Below, one piece after another: positions 25,338 to 34,389 of a stretch of DNA of 64,000 bases. The position numbers and the translations under genes were made by a program. Below the pieces are notes generated by a model. It was not told where the DNA came from and searched no databases. It was given only the letters and a program-made list of their open reading frames with translations. Origin of the DNA: Candidatus Choladousia intestinavium (GTDB lineage Bacteria; Bacillota; Clostridia; Lachnospirales; Lachnospiraceae); NCBI GenBank assembly GCA_018712785.1, contig DVGK01000160.1, positions 1-64,000 on the forward strand, in the 5' to 3' direction. Numbering within the stretch: the stretch's first letter is position 1; each line of letters begins with the position of its first letter.

Positions 25338-26918
25338 ATGGAACTGTTAATGAAAAATATCCACATGTGCCGGCAGGCCAGGCAGGCAGAAGCAGAGGTG
25401 ACTCTGGATGAGGATTTTAATGTCCCGGACGCAAAGCCCGACGTGGAAATGATCATTCAGAGCAAAGAGCGGGTGGTTCTGGAGGATACCAGAACAGAGA
25501 GCGGCAGGATTTATATACACGGATTCATGGAGGTGAGCATTCTTTATCTGGACGATACCAGGGAACGGCAGCTGCACCGCCTGGATACAAAGCTGCCCTT
25601 CGATGAAACCATCCATATGGAAGGGCTGACGCCGGGAGAGAATGTGAGGATCCGGTATGAGACGGAGGATCTGAATACGGCCCTGATTAATTCCAGAAAG
25701 CTGGCCATCCGGGGGCTGTTAAGCTTCCGGGCTTCTGTAGATGAGATTTACGATATCTCAGCGGCTGTGGAGACGCAGACCAGGATCAGCATCTGTGAGA
25801 AAAGAAAAAAACTGGAGCTGATGCAGCTGGAGGTTCAGAAGAAGGATATTTTAAGGCTGAAGGAAGAATTTCCCGTACCTGCCAATAAGCCCAACATCCG
25901 GGAGCTGCTGTGGGAGAATATCCAGCTCCAGGGCTGCAGAATCCGCCTGGAGGAAGGAAAGCTTGCGGTGGAGGGAAAACTTTTCCTTTTCGTTCTCTAC
26001 AGAGGGGAGGAGGAAGGAAGCCAGTGTCAATGGATGGAGCAGACTCTTCCCATAAAAGGAGAACTGGACTGCGCAGGCTGTAAAAAAGAAATGGTGCCGG
26101 ATATTGAGGTTTCTCTGTCCCAGGCAGAGCTTTTTCCTAAAGAGGATACAGACGGGGAGACACGTATGTTTCATCTGGAAGGAATTCTGGAGCTTGAAAT
26201 CCGTCTGTATGGAAATGAAGAGGCGGAGATTTTAGAGGACGTATTTTCACCGGAAAAAGACCTGGAGGTGACCGCGGGGGAAGAGACGTATGAAAGCCTG
26301 GTGATGCACAATGAATCCAAATGCCGGGCGGAAGGAAAGATACGGATTCAGGCGGCAAAGCCCAGGATTCTTCAGATCTGCCACAGCCATGGAAGCATCA
26401 AGATCGACCAGACGAAAATCGTACCGGGAGGAATCAAAATAGAAGGGGCCATCCCGGCGGTGATCCTGTATATTTCCCCGGAAGATACCATGCCCTTCGC
26501 GGTGCTGGAGGGAACGATTCCCTTTTCCCATGTGGCGGAGGTGCCTGGGATTACCCGGGACTGCCGGATTACACTGAACGCGGGACTGGATCAGCTTCAG
26601 GCAGCCATGGCGGACAGTGAGGAGATCGAGCTGAAGGCTTCTGTCAGCCTGGAGATTTTCGCGGTTTTGCCCCACACCCAGAGGTGTATTCAGGAGATCC
26701 GGGAGAGAGAGTACGATCCGGCAGTTCTGGAAGCCGTACCGGGGATTACGGGTTATATGGTGCAGGAAGGAGATACTCTCTGGGGGATCGCGAAACAGTA
26801 TTATATGACGCCTCAGCAGATTATGGAAATGAACAGTCTGGAGACGCAGGAGCTTCATCCGGGAGTATGTCTGATTCTTATGAAGAACATGGTTAGTTTG
26901 AATGAAAACCGGGGATAG
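25338..26918 (+). CDS. sipL: SPOCS/LysM spore protein, SipL (SpoVID-like)
   Basis: Spore-coat morphogenesis protein of 526 residues. It contains repeated SPOCS (DUF3794) domains: VTLDEDFNVPDAKPDVEMII at the N-terminus, a second copy with FPVPANKPNIRELLW and a third with IQAAKPRILQI. A C-terminal LysM domain follows (MVQEGDTLWGIAKQYYMTPQ). This is the layout of Clostridioides difficile SipL, which recruits SpoIVA to the forespore surface. The start at 25338 follows GAAGGAGG; the frame runs further upstream but there overlaps the lipoprotein gene out of frame. ispE follows, with its own promoter. Confidence 0.88.
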   Translation: MELLMKNIHMCRQARQAEAEVTLDEDFNVPDAKPDVEMIIQSKERVVLEDTRTESGRIYIHGFMEVSILYLDDTRERQLHRLDTKLPFDETIHMEGLTPGENVRIRYETEDLNTALINSRKLAIRGLLSFRASVDEIYDISAAVETQTRISICEKRKKLELMQLEVQKKDILRLKEEFPVPANKPNIRELLWENIQLQGCRIRLEEGKLAVEGKLFLFVLYRGEEEGSQCQWMEQTLPIKGELDCAGCKKEMVPDIEVSLSQAELFPKEDTDGETRMFHLEGILELEIRLYGNEEAEILEDVFSPEKDLEVTAGEETYESLVMHNESKCRAEGKIRIQAAKPRILQICHSHGSIKIDQTKIVPGGIKIEGAIPAVILYISPEDTMPFAVLEGTIPFSHVAEVPGITRDCRITLNAGLDQLQAAMADSEEIELKASVSLEIFAVLPHTQRCIQEIREREYDPAVLEAVPGITGYMVQEGDTLWGIAKQYYMTPQQIMEMNSLETQELHPGVCLILMKNMVSLNENRG

Positions 26919-26964
26919 GATTACAGCAGTTTTCATAAAAATAGAAAAAGGCGGTTTCTGGTCA

Positions 26965-26993
26965 TTGACAGAGCCGCGGCAGATAGATAGAAT
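26965..26993 (+). promoter_or_regulatory. Promoter of ispE-gntR
   Basis: TTGACA at 26965-26970, 17-bp spacer, TAGAAT at 26988-26993. The start would be near 27000, within the palindrome at 26997-27006. Confidence 0.7.
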
Positions 26994-26996
26994 GTA

Positions 26997-27006
26997 TTGT
27001 ATACAA
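26997..27006. promoter_or_regulatory. Palindrome TTGTATACAA, likely GntR operator
   Basis: A perfect 10-bp palindrome over the predicted transcription start. TTGTATACAA matches the GT-N-AC type operator of FadR/FCD GntR regulators, and such a regulator is the second gene of this unit (27985-28659). Autoregulation by repression is the likely reading. Confidence 0.5.
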
Positions 27007-27048
27007 AGTGCATGCTAGTACAAAGGTGGAAGAAAGGGATCCGAATCC

Positions 27049-27912
27049 ATGAGAGAACTGAAGCTGAAGGCCATGGCCAAAGTGAATCTTGGCCTGGATG
27101 TACTGAGAAAACGAGAAGATGGATATCATGAACTGAGGATGATTATGCAGAGCATCTATCTGTATGACCGGATCGAGATCCGGCGGTCGGAGGAGAAGGG
27201 AATCCGGGTTTTTACAAATCTATATTACCTTCCCACAGGTCCCGAGAATCTGGTTTACAGAGGGGCGGAGCTTCTGATGAAAGAATTTCAGATTCAGTCG
27301 GGACTGGAAATCCGTCTGGAGAAGCATATTCCGGTGGCTGCGGGCCTTGCAGGAGGAAGCTCTGACGCTGCTGCCGTCCTCCTTGGAGTGAACCGGATCT
27401 TCGGCCTGGGCCTTTCCAAGGAGGAGCTGATGGAGAGAGGAGTAAAGCTGGGAGCAGACATTCCCTTCTGCATTATGAGAGGCACTGTTCTGGCAGAGGG
27501 GATCGGAGAAAAGCTGACAAAGCTTCCCGGCGCGCCGTCCTGCCAGGTTTTGCTGGCAAAGCCTAAGATTCATGTTTCCACTAAGTCTGTATACGGAGCC
27601 CTGCAGGCTGAGAAGCTGCCTTTCCATCCGGATATAGACGGGCAGATTCAGTCCATCCGGCAGGGAGACCTGTATGGGATGGCAGAGAAAATGGGAAATG
27701 TACTGGAGACAGTGACTATACAGAGGTATCCGGAAATCCAGGCTCTGAAGGACGGCATGGAGAAGATGGGAGCGCTGAAAGCCATGATGAGCGGAAGCGG
27801 TCCTACGGTTTTCGGTCTGTTTGATGACCGCAGGACGGCCAGGGAGGCGTACGAGCGGCTGCGGAAGGGAAGCCTGGCGAAGCAGGTGTATCTCACCACC
27901 TTTTTTAACTGA
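27049..27912 (+). CDS. ispE: 4-diphosphocytidyl-2-C-methyl-D-erythritol kinase
   Basis: GHMP kinase of the MEP isoprenoid pathway, 287 residues, cytoplasmic. N-terminal KAMAKVNLGLDVLRKREDGYH, ATP loop HIPVAAGLAGGSSDAAAVL (about 91-109), LGADIPFCIMRGT and the C-terminal MSGSGPTVFGLF motif are all present. It is the first gene of a unit with a GntR regulator and lies just after sipL. The promoter and probable operator are described separately. Confidence 0.96.
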   Translation: MRELKLKAMAKVNLGLDVLRKREDGYHELRMIMQSIYLYDRIEIRRSEEKGIRVFTNLYYLPTGPENLVYRGAELLMKEFQIQSGLEIRLEKHIPVAAGLAGGSSDAAAVLLGVNRIFGLGLSKEELMERGVKLGADIPFCIMRGTVLAEGIGEKLTKLPGAPSCQVLLAKPKIHVSTKSVYGALQAEKLPFHPDIDGQIQSIRQGDLYGMAEKMGNVLETVTIQRYPEIQALKDGMEKMGALKAMMSGSGPTVFGLFDDRRTAREAYERLRKGSLAKQVYLTTFFN

Positions 27913-27984
27913 TCTGCAGTAAATAGAAAACAGCAGAAGAAGGATGCCGTTTGCCGGCGGAAAAGGAAAGGACAGAAGAGTTAT

Positions 27985-28659
27985 ATGGTAGAAGCATTTC
28001 AATTACAGATGAACGAATATCTTCCTCTCCGGGACGTGGTGTTTCAGACGCTGCGTCAGGCGATCCTGAGAGGAGAGCTGAAGCCAGGGGAACGCCTTAT
28101 GGAAATTCATCTGGCACAGAAGCTGGGGGTAAGCCGCACGCCGGTACGGGAGGCCATCCGGAAGCTGGAGCTGGAAGGGCTGGTTCTTATGATTCCCAGA
28201 AAGGGAGCCGTCGTCGCGGAGATTACGGTGTCAGATCTGGAAGACGTGCTGGAAGTGCGTTCAGCCCTGGAGGAGCTGGCTGTGAAATGTGCCTGCCGGA
28301 AGATTACCTCCGAACAGATCTCGCAGCTGAAAGAAGCGGCGGAAGCCTTCGGAAACTCCCTGAAGGGGGACGACATATCTGCCTGCGCCCAGGCAGACGA
28401 GACTTTTCACGGGGTGATCTATCAGGCCACCGGAAACCGGCGGCTGGTGCAGATGCTGAGCAATCTCCGGGAGCAGATGTACCGGTACCGGGTTGAATAT
28501 TTAAAGGACCGTCAGTCCCATCAGATTCTTCTTCAGGAGCATAGAGAGATCATGCGGGCTCTGGAGAGAAAGGATGAAGAGGCGGCGGCGCGTATCACCG
28601 CCATACACATAGAGCGGCAGAAGGAAAACATTATCAACAGTCTGACGAAAAAGGAATAA
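27985..28659 (+). CDS. GntR-family regulator, FadR/FCD subgroup
   Basis: Transcription regulator of 224 residues. The winged-helix N-terminus (about 10-75) contains the helix-turn-helix HLAQKLGVSRTPVREAIRKLE. The C-terminal all-helical FCD domain has LEVRSALEELAVKCA, the metal ligands in ADETFHGVIYQATGN, and a late His in EHREIMRAL; such domains bind small acids. It follows ispE by 72 bp and is closed by the terminator at 28682. The palindrome at the ispE promoter is a candidate binding site. The ligand is unknown. Confidence 0.9.
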   Translation: MVEAFQLQMNEYLPLRDVVFQTLRQAILRGELKPGERLMEIHLAQKLGVSRTPVREAIRKLELEGLVLMIPRKGAVVAEITVSDLEDVLEVRSALEELAVKCACRKITSEQISQLKEAAEAFGNSLKGDDISACAQADETFHGVIYQATGNRRLVQMLSNLREQMYRYRVEYLKDRQSHQILLQEHREIMRALERKDEEAAARITAIHIERQKENIINSLTKKE

Positions 28660-28681
28660 AATAGAAAATTTTGCCTATACT

Positions 28682-28715
28682 AAAGGATATCCTGCTGGAT
28701 ATCCTTTCGCTGTTT
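28682..28715 (+). terminator. Terminator after gntR
   Basis: AAAGGATATCC (28682-28692), TGCT loop, GGATATCCTTT (28697-28707), then CGCTGTTTT. The stem is perfect over 11 bp; the T-run begins four bases after it. Confidence 0.7.
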
Positions 28716-28831
28716 TCAGGGAAGGTTTTTTCGCCTTTCCTGTGAAAGAGCAGAAGCTTTTCCGGAGAATCTCAGTTATGCTACCGGGGAGAATCCGCAT
28801 GCGAAGCAGCAGGAGAGAAAGGAGAGGAAGG

Positions 28832-30337
28832 ATGGAAGCAATCTCCGGATGTCTGACGGAAAATGAGCAGGTGATCCGCTCCCTGTGCAGGGGCTGTGAC
28901 GATATTATTCTGCGCCCTATGAGGCTTGGCTTTCCCGCGCCTGTTTCCTGCCTGGCCGTCTATATTGAGACGGCAGTAAGTAATATGATGCTTAGGGAAT
29001 CGGTTTTGGGTCAGCTTCTTTCCCATCTCTGGGAGATGGACACAGCGGGAATCCGCCGGGTTATGGAAGAAAACGGGCTGGGGATTTCCGACATGAAAGA
29101 GCTCTCCACTATGAAGGAAGCCATGGACGCTATGCTTGCGGGAAACGCCGTCCTGTTCGTGGATGGATATGAGAAAGCGCTGAAAATAGGAAGCAAGGGA
29201 TATCCGGGAACGGGAGTGGGCAAAGCCGAGTCAGAGAAGGTGCTGAGAGGCTCAAAAGAAGCCTTCTGTGAATCTGTAAAGATTAACACAGCCCTGATCC
29301 GGAAAAGAATCCGCACTACAGGACTGAAGGTGGAAGAAAATTTTCTCGGGACACGGTCCAATACAGTGACAGCTCTCGTATACATGGAGGACCTTGTAAG
29401 GCAGGACCTCCTTTCGCAGATCAAAGAGGAGCTGCAGAGCCTCTCTTTGGATTCGGTGATGGACAGTGGGATTCTGGAGCAGCTGACAGGGAGGTTCTCC
29501 TGGTCGCCTTTTCCCAGGTGTCAGGTCACAGAGAGGCCGGACCGGGCTGCCGCCGCCCTGCTGGAGGGCCGGATTGCTTTGATCAGCGATAATTCTCCTT
29601 CCGCTCTGCTGCTTCCAACCACGCTGAACAGCCTGATGCAGACCGGAGATGATTACTACGGGAACTTTGAAATCGCCTCTCTCCTTCGCTGCATCCGTTT
29701 TTCCGCTATTTTCCTGGCCTTTTCCCTTCCGGGACTTTATCTGGCCGTGACGGGATTTCATCCCCAGCTTCTGCCCACACCCCTGGCCATGTCTCTGGCA
29801 CAGGCCAGGCAGGGCGTGCCTTTTCCAGGAATGGGGGAAGTGCTGTTCCTGGAATTTTCTTTTGAGCTTTTAAGAGAGGCGGGGCTGCGGATGCCGGGCC
29901 CTATCGGAAACACCATCGGGATCGTGGGAGGGCTGATTATAGGCCAGGCGGCTGTAAGCGCGAATCTCTTGAGCCCGGTAGTGGTGATAGTAAACGCGCT
30001 GACGGCCCTTGGGTCCTTCTCCATACCGAATGAAGAGCTGTCAGAGGCCTTCCGCCTGCTGAAATACGGGATGATCTTCCTATGCGGCTTTTTTGGAATG
30101 TACGGGTTTGCATTTGGATGGCTGTTTCTTCTGATTCATCTGTGTACTCTTAAAAGCTTTGGAATTCCCTACATGATGCCCTTCGCGGCCACTACGGAGG
30201 ACGGGATTACTCCTGTGACCGACGGCATCCTGCGGGCGCCGGCAGGCAGAATGGATCGGCGGCCCGTCTACACCCGGCCCGGAGCAAGAATCCGCATGGG
30301 CCGGGAAAAGCCGGAAGAGAAAGAAGGAAGGAGATGA
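28832..30337 (+). CDS. Spore germination protein, GerA family (A subunit)
   Basis: Germinant-receptor A subunit of 501 residues from ATG at 28832, chosen because AGGAG lies 8 nt upstream; a GTG at 28742 gives 30 extra Arg-rich residues without a site. The large N-terminal domain has the family run FVDGYEKALKIGSKGYP and NTALIRKRIRTTGLKVE. The C-terminal part has about five membrane helices, with PLAMSLAQARQGVPFPG, PIGNTIGIVGGLIIGQAAV and MYGFAFGWL. Acts in the spore inner membrane with the product of the next gene, 7 bp downstream. The germinant is unknown. Confidence 0.9.
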   Translation: MEAISGCLTENEQVIRSLCRGCDDIILRPMRLGFPAPVSCLAVYIETAVSNMMLRESVLGQLLSHLWEMDTAGIRRVMEENGLGISDMKELSTMKEAMDAMLAGNAVLFVDGYEKALKIGSKGYPGTGVGKAESEKVLRGSKEAFCESVKINTALIRKRIRTTGLKVEENFLGTRSNTVTALVYMEDLVRQDLLSQIKEELQSLSLDSVMDSGILEQLTGRFSWSPFPRCQVTERPDRAAAALLEGRIALISDNSPSALLLPTTLNSLMQTGDDYYGNFEIASLLRCIRFSAIFLAFSLPGLYLAVTGFHPQLLPTPLAMSLAQARQGVPFPGMGEVLFLEFSFELLREAGLRMPGPIGNTIGIVGGLIIGQAAVSANLLSPVVVIVNALTALGSFSIPNEELSEAFRLLKYGMIFLCGFFGMYGFAFGWLFLLIHLCTLKSFGIPYMMPFAATTEDGITPVTDGILRAPAGRMDRRPVYTRPGARIRMGREKPEEKEGRR

Positions 30338-30344
30338 GAAAAGG

Positions 30345-32066
30345 GTGTTTTCTGACAATCATAAAATTTCACTGCGGCAGCTGAAGTACATGGTATTTAT
30401 GGATATTCTTGGAATTCTGTGTATTCTGCTGCCGGTGTACCTTCAGAATGAGACCATTGGAAGCATGGCGGTTTCTCTTCTGGCCGGACTTTTGGTATGG
30501 CTGCTTTTTGCCGGACTGCTGGCCAGAGGAATTTCCTCAGGCAGGACGCCTCTGGAAGCGGTTAGGAAGACCGCCGGCCCTCTTACGGCCTTTTTACTTC
30601 TTGCGGCCGCTGTGGTTTATCTGGCGGCACAGGCCGCGGTTTTCCTGAACCTGTGCGCTGAACTGGCGGGAACGTATCTGCTTCCGGAAACTCCTCTTCC
30701 GGTTTTGGTGCTCCTTCCCCTGGCTGCCGGACTTTTCCTGGCCAGAGGGGGGCTGGAGGTGAGAGCAAGGACCAGCGAGGTGCTGGGACCTGTGGTTCTG
30801 GTACTGTTTTTGATTATGGGGGCCGGAGCTGCTTTTGGCATCCGGAATCCGGGCAGGACGGAAGAGCTGCTGCGGATTCAGGATGAGAGCCTTCTGGGTG
30901 GATATGAGATCTTTGCCTGCGCCGGCGGGCTGTTTCTGCCGGCCCTGACCGGCCATATTAAAAAAGAAGAGGAAGGACAGGAGAAAAAGACCTCCAGGTA
31001 TCTGAGAACGGGAGGAATTTTGGGCGTGCTGCTGCCCGGCATCCTTCTGCTGATTACTGCCCTGTCCTTTGGAAACGGCGGGATGCAGGCCATGGAATTC
31101 CCGGCGGTCCGTGTTATGAGCAGCGTCAGTCTTCCCGGAGGCTTCCTGAAGCGGTGGGACGTCATTTTCCTGCTTCTGATTCTCTTCAGCATGGGTCTGG
31201 CCTGCGGAAGCGCTTTTTGGAATCTGAAAGAATCCAGCCGGGCTTTATGGGAGATGATTCCCAGAGCCGGACAAAATCAAAAGGGCTGTTTGGCCTTTCA
31301 GGGACTTCTTGTACTTCTCGTCTATGCCGCCGCCGCGGGATTTCTAAACGCCCAGACAGCTATGTGTTATTACAGGGCTTTAAATCTTCAGATCCTGACG
31401 CCGTTGTTTCTTCTGGTTCTGCTGCTTCTGTATTTTCGCCTGAAAAAAACAGGAATTATGGCCGCGGCCGCCCTGGCCGCCGTATTCCTGCTGGGCGGCT
31501 GCACAGCCAGGGAGCTGGAGGAGAGGCTGTTTCCCACGGCTTTGCAGGTCAGTCTTGAGGGCGAAGAGGTGCAGATCGCCTATGCCTGGAATCAGGGGAC
31601 GGGGCTGTATGCCGGAGAGGAAGAGACAGAGACGGACTCCGAAGGGGCCGCGGGAGAAAATCAAAATCCCGCGGGAAGCGGCGCGGAAGCAGAAAGCCCC
31701 CTTACCCTGGTCAGGGGAAAAAATCTGGAAGAGGTTTTTAAGAAGGTAGAGAACTACAGTGAAAGGTATATGGATTACAGCCATGTAAAGGCCCTGCTCC
31801 TGGACGAAAAAATACAGGATAAGTCTGAACTGAAGAAAGAGCTTATAGAGTGGCTGGCCGGGGATCCGGCTTTTTCGGCCAATCTGATTCTCTTTCCCAT
31901 GAGAGAATCCGGCCTGAACCTTGAGAAATCCCAGGAGCACAGCAGCGGCCAGGCAGGGCAGTATCTGGAAAACCTCTACGAACACAATGATACGTATCGC
32001 AGCCAGGCTCTTACCTTGGGAGAATGGATTCGGCAGCAGGCAGAAAGTGAAAAGGAACCCCTGTAA
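30345..32066 (+). CDS. Spore germination fusion: GerB-type permease plus GerC N-terminal domain
   Basis: A 573-residue protein. Residues 1-365 are a GerAB-like amino-acid permease with about ten membrane helices (MDILGILCILLPVYL, LRTGGILGVLLPGILLLI). The last helix runs into a lipoprotein-like sequence (VFLLGGCTARELEERLFPTA) matching the start of a GerAC protein. The tail then matches the GerC N-terminal domain (GKNLEEVFKKVENYSERYMD, HVKALLLDEKI, WLAGDPAFSANLILFP), with an acidic insert. The remaining GerC domains are absent. GTG start after AAGGAAGGAG. It appears to join two receptor subunits that are normally separate genes. Confidence 0.8.
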   Translation: MFSDNHKISLRQLKYMVFMDILGILCILLPVYLQNETIGSMAVSLLAGLLVWLLFAGLLARGISSGRTPLEAVRKTAGPLTAFLLLAAAVVYLAAQAAVFLNLCAELAGTYLLPETPLPVLVLLPLAAGLFLARGGLEVRARTSEVLGPVVLVLFLIMGAGAAFGIRNPGRTEELLRIQDESLLGGYEIFACAGGLFLPALTGHIKKEEEGQEKKTSRYLRTGGILGVLLPGILLLITALSFGNGGMQAMEFPAVRVMSSVSLPGGFLKRWDVIFLLLILFSMGLACGSAFWNLKESSRALWEMIPRAGQNQKGCLAFQGLLVLLVYAAAAGFLNAQTAMCYYRALNLQILTPLFLLVLLLLYFRLKKTGIMAAAALAAVFLLGGCTARELEERLFPTALQVSLEGEEVQIAYAWNQGTGLYAGEEETETDSEGAAGENQNPAGSGAEAESPLTLVRGKNLEEVFKKVENYSERYMDYSHVKALLLDEKIQDKSELKKELIEWLAGDPAFSANLILFPMRESGLNLEKSQEHSSGQAGQYLENLYEHNDTYRSQALTLGEWIRQQAESEKEPL

Positions 32067-32099
32067 AAGGAACGCCTCGGGGCCGGGACAAAAAAGGTG

Positions 32100-32129
32100 T
32101 TGTAGAATCAGGGTTTTCTGTGCTATAGT
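32100..32129 (+). promoter_or_regulatory. Promoter of argS
   Basis: TTGTAG at 32100-32105, 18-bp spacer, TATAGT at 32124-32129 preceded by TGC (extended -10). The leader of about 75 nt contains a stem GGACA/TGTCC enclosing CAAGAG-G-CTCTTG. No T-box was seen. Confidence 0.6.
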
Positions 32130-32212
32130 GGACAGATGAATAGGTCAGAAAAGCGGACATACGCCCAAGAGGCTCTTGTCTGTCCGTTTCATGAGATGGG
32201 AGAGGAGAACAT

Positions 32213-33979
32213 ATGAAACAGATTTTAGATCTGATCAGCCAGGAAGTGATGGAGGCTTTTGAAGCCTGCGGCTACGATCCTTCCTATGGCAGGACAGGGA
32301 TTTCCAACCGGCCGGATCTCTGCGAATACCAGTGCAACGGAGCGATGGCTGCCAGAAAGAAATATGGAAAGGCGCCGGCGGTGATCGCGGCGGAGGTGGT
32401 GGAGAAGCTTAAGGCGAACCCGGCTTTTGAGCTGGCAGAGGCGGTGGGCCCCGGCTTTATCAATCTGAAGGTTAAGGGGGAATTTCTGCAGAAATACCTT
32501 CTTGAAATGCAGGCAGATCCGGATCTGTCTGTAGAAAAGACCAAGAGCACGAAGACCGTTATGCTGGACTACGGCGGACCCAACGTGGCAAAGCCGCTTC
32601 ATGTGGGACATCTGCGTTCTGCTATTATCGGGGAGAGTATTAAGCGGATCGGACGGTTTATGGGACATAAAATGATCGGAGACGTCCATCTGGGGGACTG
32701 GGGACTTCAGATGGGGCTGATTGTGACGGAGCTTAGGCATCGGCAGCCGGATCTTCCGTATTTTGACGATAACTGGAAGGGTGAATATCCCAAAGAGCCG
32801 CCCTTTACAATTTCCGAACTGGAGGAGATCTATCCAAGCGCCAGCGCCAGGTCCAAGGAGGACGAAGCGTACCGGCAGGAGGCTCTGGAGGCTACGAAGC
32901 TGCTTCAGAACGGAAAGCCGGGCTATCGGGCTTTGTGGGAGCATATTTTAAATGTCTCCGTAGCTGACTTAAAGAAAAATTATAAAAAGCTGAATGTGGA
33001 ATTTGACCTGTGGAAAAAGGAATCTGACGCTCAGCCCTACATCCCGGATATGGTAGAGAGGATGAAAGCGGAGGGATATGCCTATGAAGATCAGGGAGCT
33101 CTTGTGGTGGATGTGAAGGAAGAGTCCGATACGAAGGAAGTGCCTCCCTGTATTCTTTTGAAATCAGACGGCGCCTCTTTGTACACCACCACAGACCTGG
33201 CTACGATTGTAGAGCGAATGAAGCTGTTTCATCCTCAGGAGATCATCTATATTGTGGATAAACGGCAGGAAATGCATTTTACCCAGGTATTCCGCTGCGC
33301 CAGAAAGACGGAGCTTGTGGGGGAAGATACGCAGCTTAAGTTCCTTGGCTTCGGAACCATGAACGGGAAGGACGGAAAGCCCTTTAAGACCAGGGACGGA
33401 GGCGTTATGCGCTTGGAAACCCTCATCGGGGAGATCACCGATGAGATGTACAGGAAGATCCTGGAGAACCATGAGGCGGATCCTGGGGAGGCCAGGAAGA
33501 CGGCGGAAATCGTAGGCCTGGCGGCCATTAAATACGGAGACCTCTCCAACCAGGCGTCCAAGGATTATGTGTTCGATGTAGAACGGTTTACTTCTTTCGA
33601 GGGAAATACGGGCCCCTATATTCTGTATACGATTGTAAGAATTAAATCCATTCTGTCAAAATATAGAGAAGCAGGAAGAACGGTGGAGATAGGAGGAATC
33701 CTGCCGCCGGCTGGAGATGTGGAGAAGGATCTGGTGCTGTCTCTGTGCGGCTTTAACAGCGCCATTGCTCAGGCGTACGCGGAGACGGCGCCCCATAAGA
33801 TCTGTTCCTATATTTACGAGCTGTCCAACGCCTTCAACCGCTTTTATCATGAGACGAAAATTCTCTCAGAAGAGGACGAGAGGCAGCAGGAGAGCTGGAT
33901 TCAGATTCTGGAGCTTACCAGGAGGGTGCTGGAGACCAGCATTGATCTTCTGGGCTTCTCTGCGCCGGAGCGGATGTAA
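32213..33979 (+). CDS. argS: Arginyl-tRNA synthetase
   Basis: Charges tRNA-Arg with arginine. Class I synthetase of 588 residues: an N-terminal additional domain, the HIGH-type motif PLHVGHLRSAIIG (about 126-138), the KTRDGG motif that replaces KMSKS (about 394-399), and the anticodon-binding C-terminal domain (YELSNAFNRFYHETKIL) ending LGFSAPERM. ATG follows GGAGAGGAG. Length is normal for Clostridia. It is a single gene with its own promoter; lrgA follows after 26 bp. Confidence 0.97.
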   Translation: MKQILDLISQEVMEAFEACGYDPSYGRTGISNRPDLCEYQCNGAMAARKKYGKAPAVIAAEVVEKLKANPAFELAEAVGPGFINLKVKGEFLQKYLLEMQADPDLSVEKTKSTKTVMLDYGGPNVAKPLHVGHLRSAIIGESIKRIGRFMGHKMIGDVHLGDWGLQMGLIVTELRHRQPDLPYFDDNWKGEYPKEPPFTISELEEIYPSASARSKEDEAYRQEALEATKLLQNGKPGYRALWEHILNVSVADLKKNYKKLNVEFDLWKKESDAQPYIPDMVERMKAEGYAYEDQGALVVDVKEESDTKEVPPCILLKSDGASLYTTTDLATIVERMKLFHPQEIIYIVDKRQEMHFTQVFRCARKTELVGEDTQLKFLGFGTMNGKDGKPFKTRDGGVMRLETLIGEITDEMYRKILENHEADPGEARKTAEIVGLAAIKYGDLSNQASKDYVFDVERFTSFEGNTGPYILYTIVRIKSILSKYREAGRTVEIGGILPPAGDVEKDLVLSLCGFNSAIAQAYAETAPHKICSYIYELSNAFNRFYHETKILSEEDERQQESWIQILELTRRVLETSIDLLGFSAPERM

Positions 33980-34005
33980 AGGCTTTGGCAGAAAGGCGGC
34001 AGTGT

Positions 34006-34389
34006 ATGAAATACATAAAACAGTTTGTCATTATACTTACTGTTTCTTTTCTGGGAGAGGTGCTGCGGGCTGTGCTGCCTCTTCCGGTGCCGGCCAGTAT
34101 CTACGGACTCCTGCTGATGCTTCTGGCGCTGTGCACCGGTGTGATTCCCCTGGATTCTGTGCGGGAGACGGGGCGATTTTTGATTGAAATCATGCCTCTG
34201 ATGTTTATCCCGGCGGCTGTGGGGCTTATTGAGTCCTGGGATAAGATCAGCCCCATTGTCTTTGAGCTGATTGTAATAACGGCCGTGTCCACGGTTCTGG
34301 TTATGGTTCTTTCAGGAAGAGTAACCCAGTGGGTGATCCGAAGAGAAAACAGAAAATCACAGAGTACAGGGGAGGCAGAGGGGAAATGA
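34006..34389 (+). CDS. lrgA: CidA/LrgA family membrane protein
   Basis: Holin-like membrane protein of 127 residues with four membrane helices (FVIILTVSFLGEVLRAVL, SIYGLLLMLLALCTGVI, LMFIPAAVGLIES, FELIVITAVSTVLVMVL). The family is linked to murein hydrolase export, cell lysis and, with LrgB, to pyruvate or small-acid transport in some Firmicutes. Start at 34006 has AAAGGCGG upstream. The stop overlaps the lrgB start (ATGA), so the pair is co-translated. No LytSR regulator is present in the window. Confidence 0.88.
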   Translation: MKYIKQFVIILTVSFLGEVLRAVLPLPVPASIYGLLLMLLALCTGVIPLDSVRETGRFLIEIMPLMFIPAAVGLIESWDKISPIVFELIVITAVSTVLVMVLSGRVTQWVIRRENRKSQSTGEAEGK

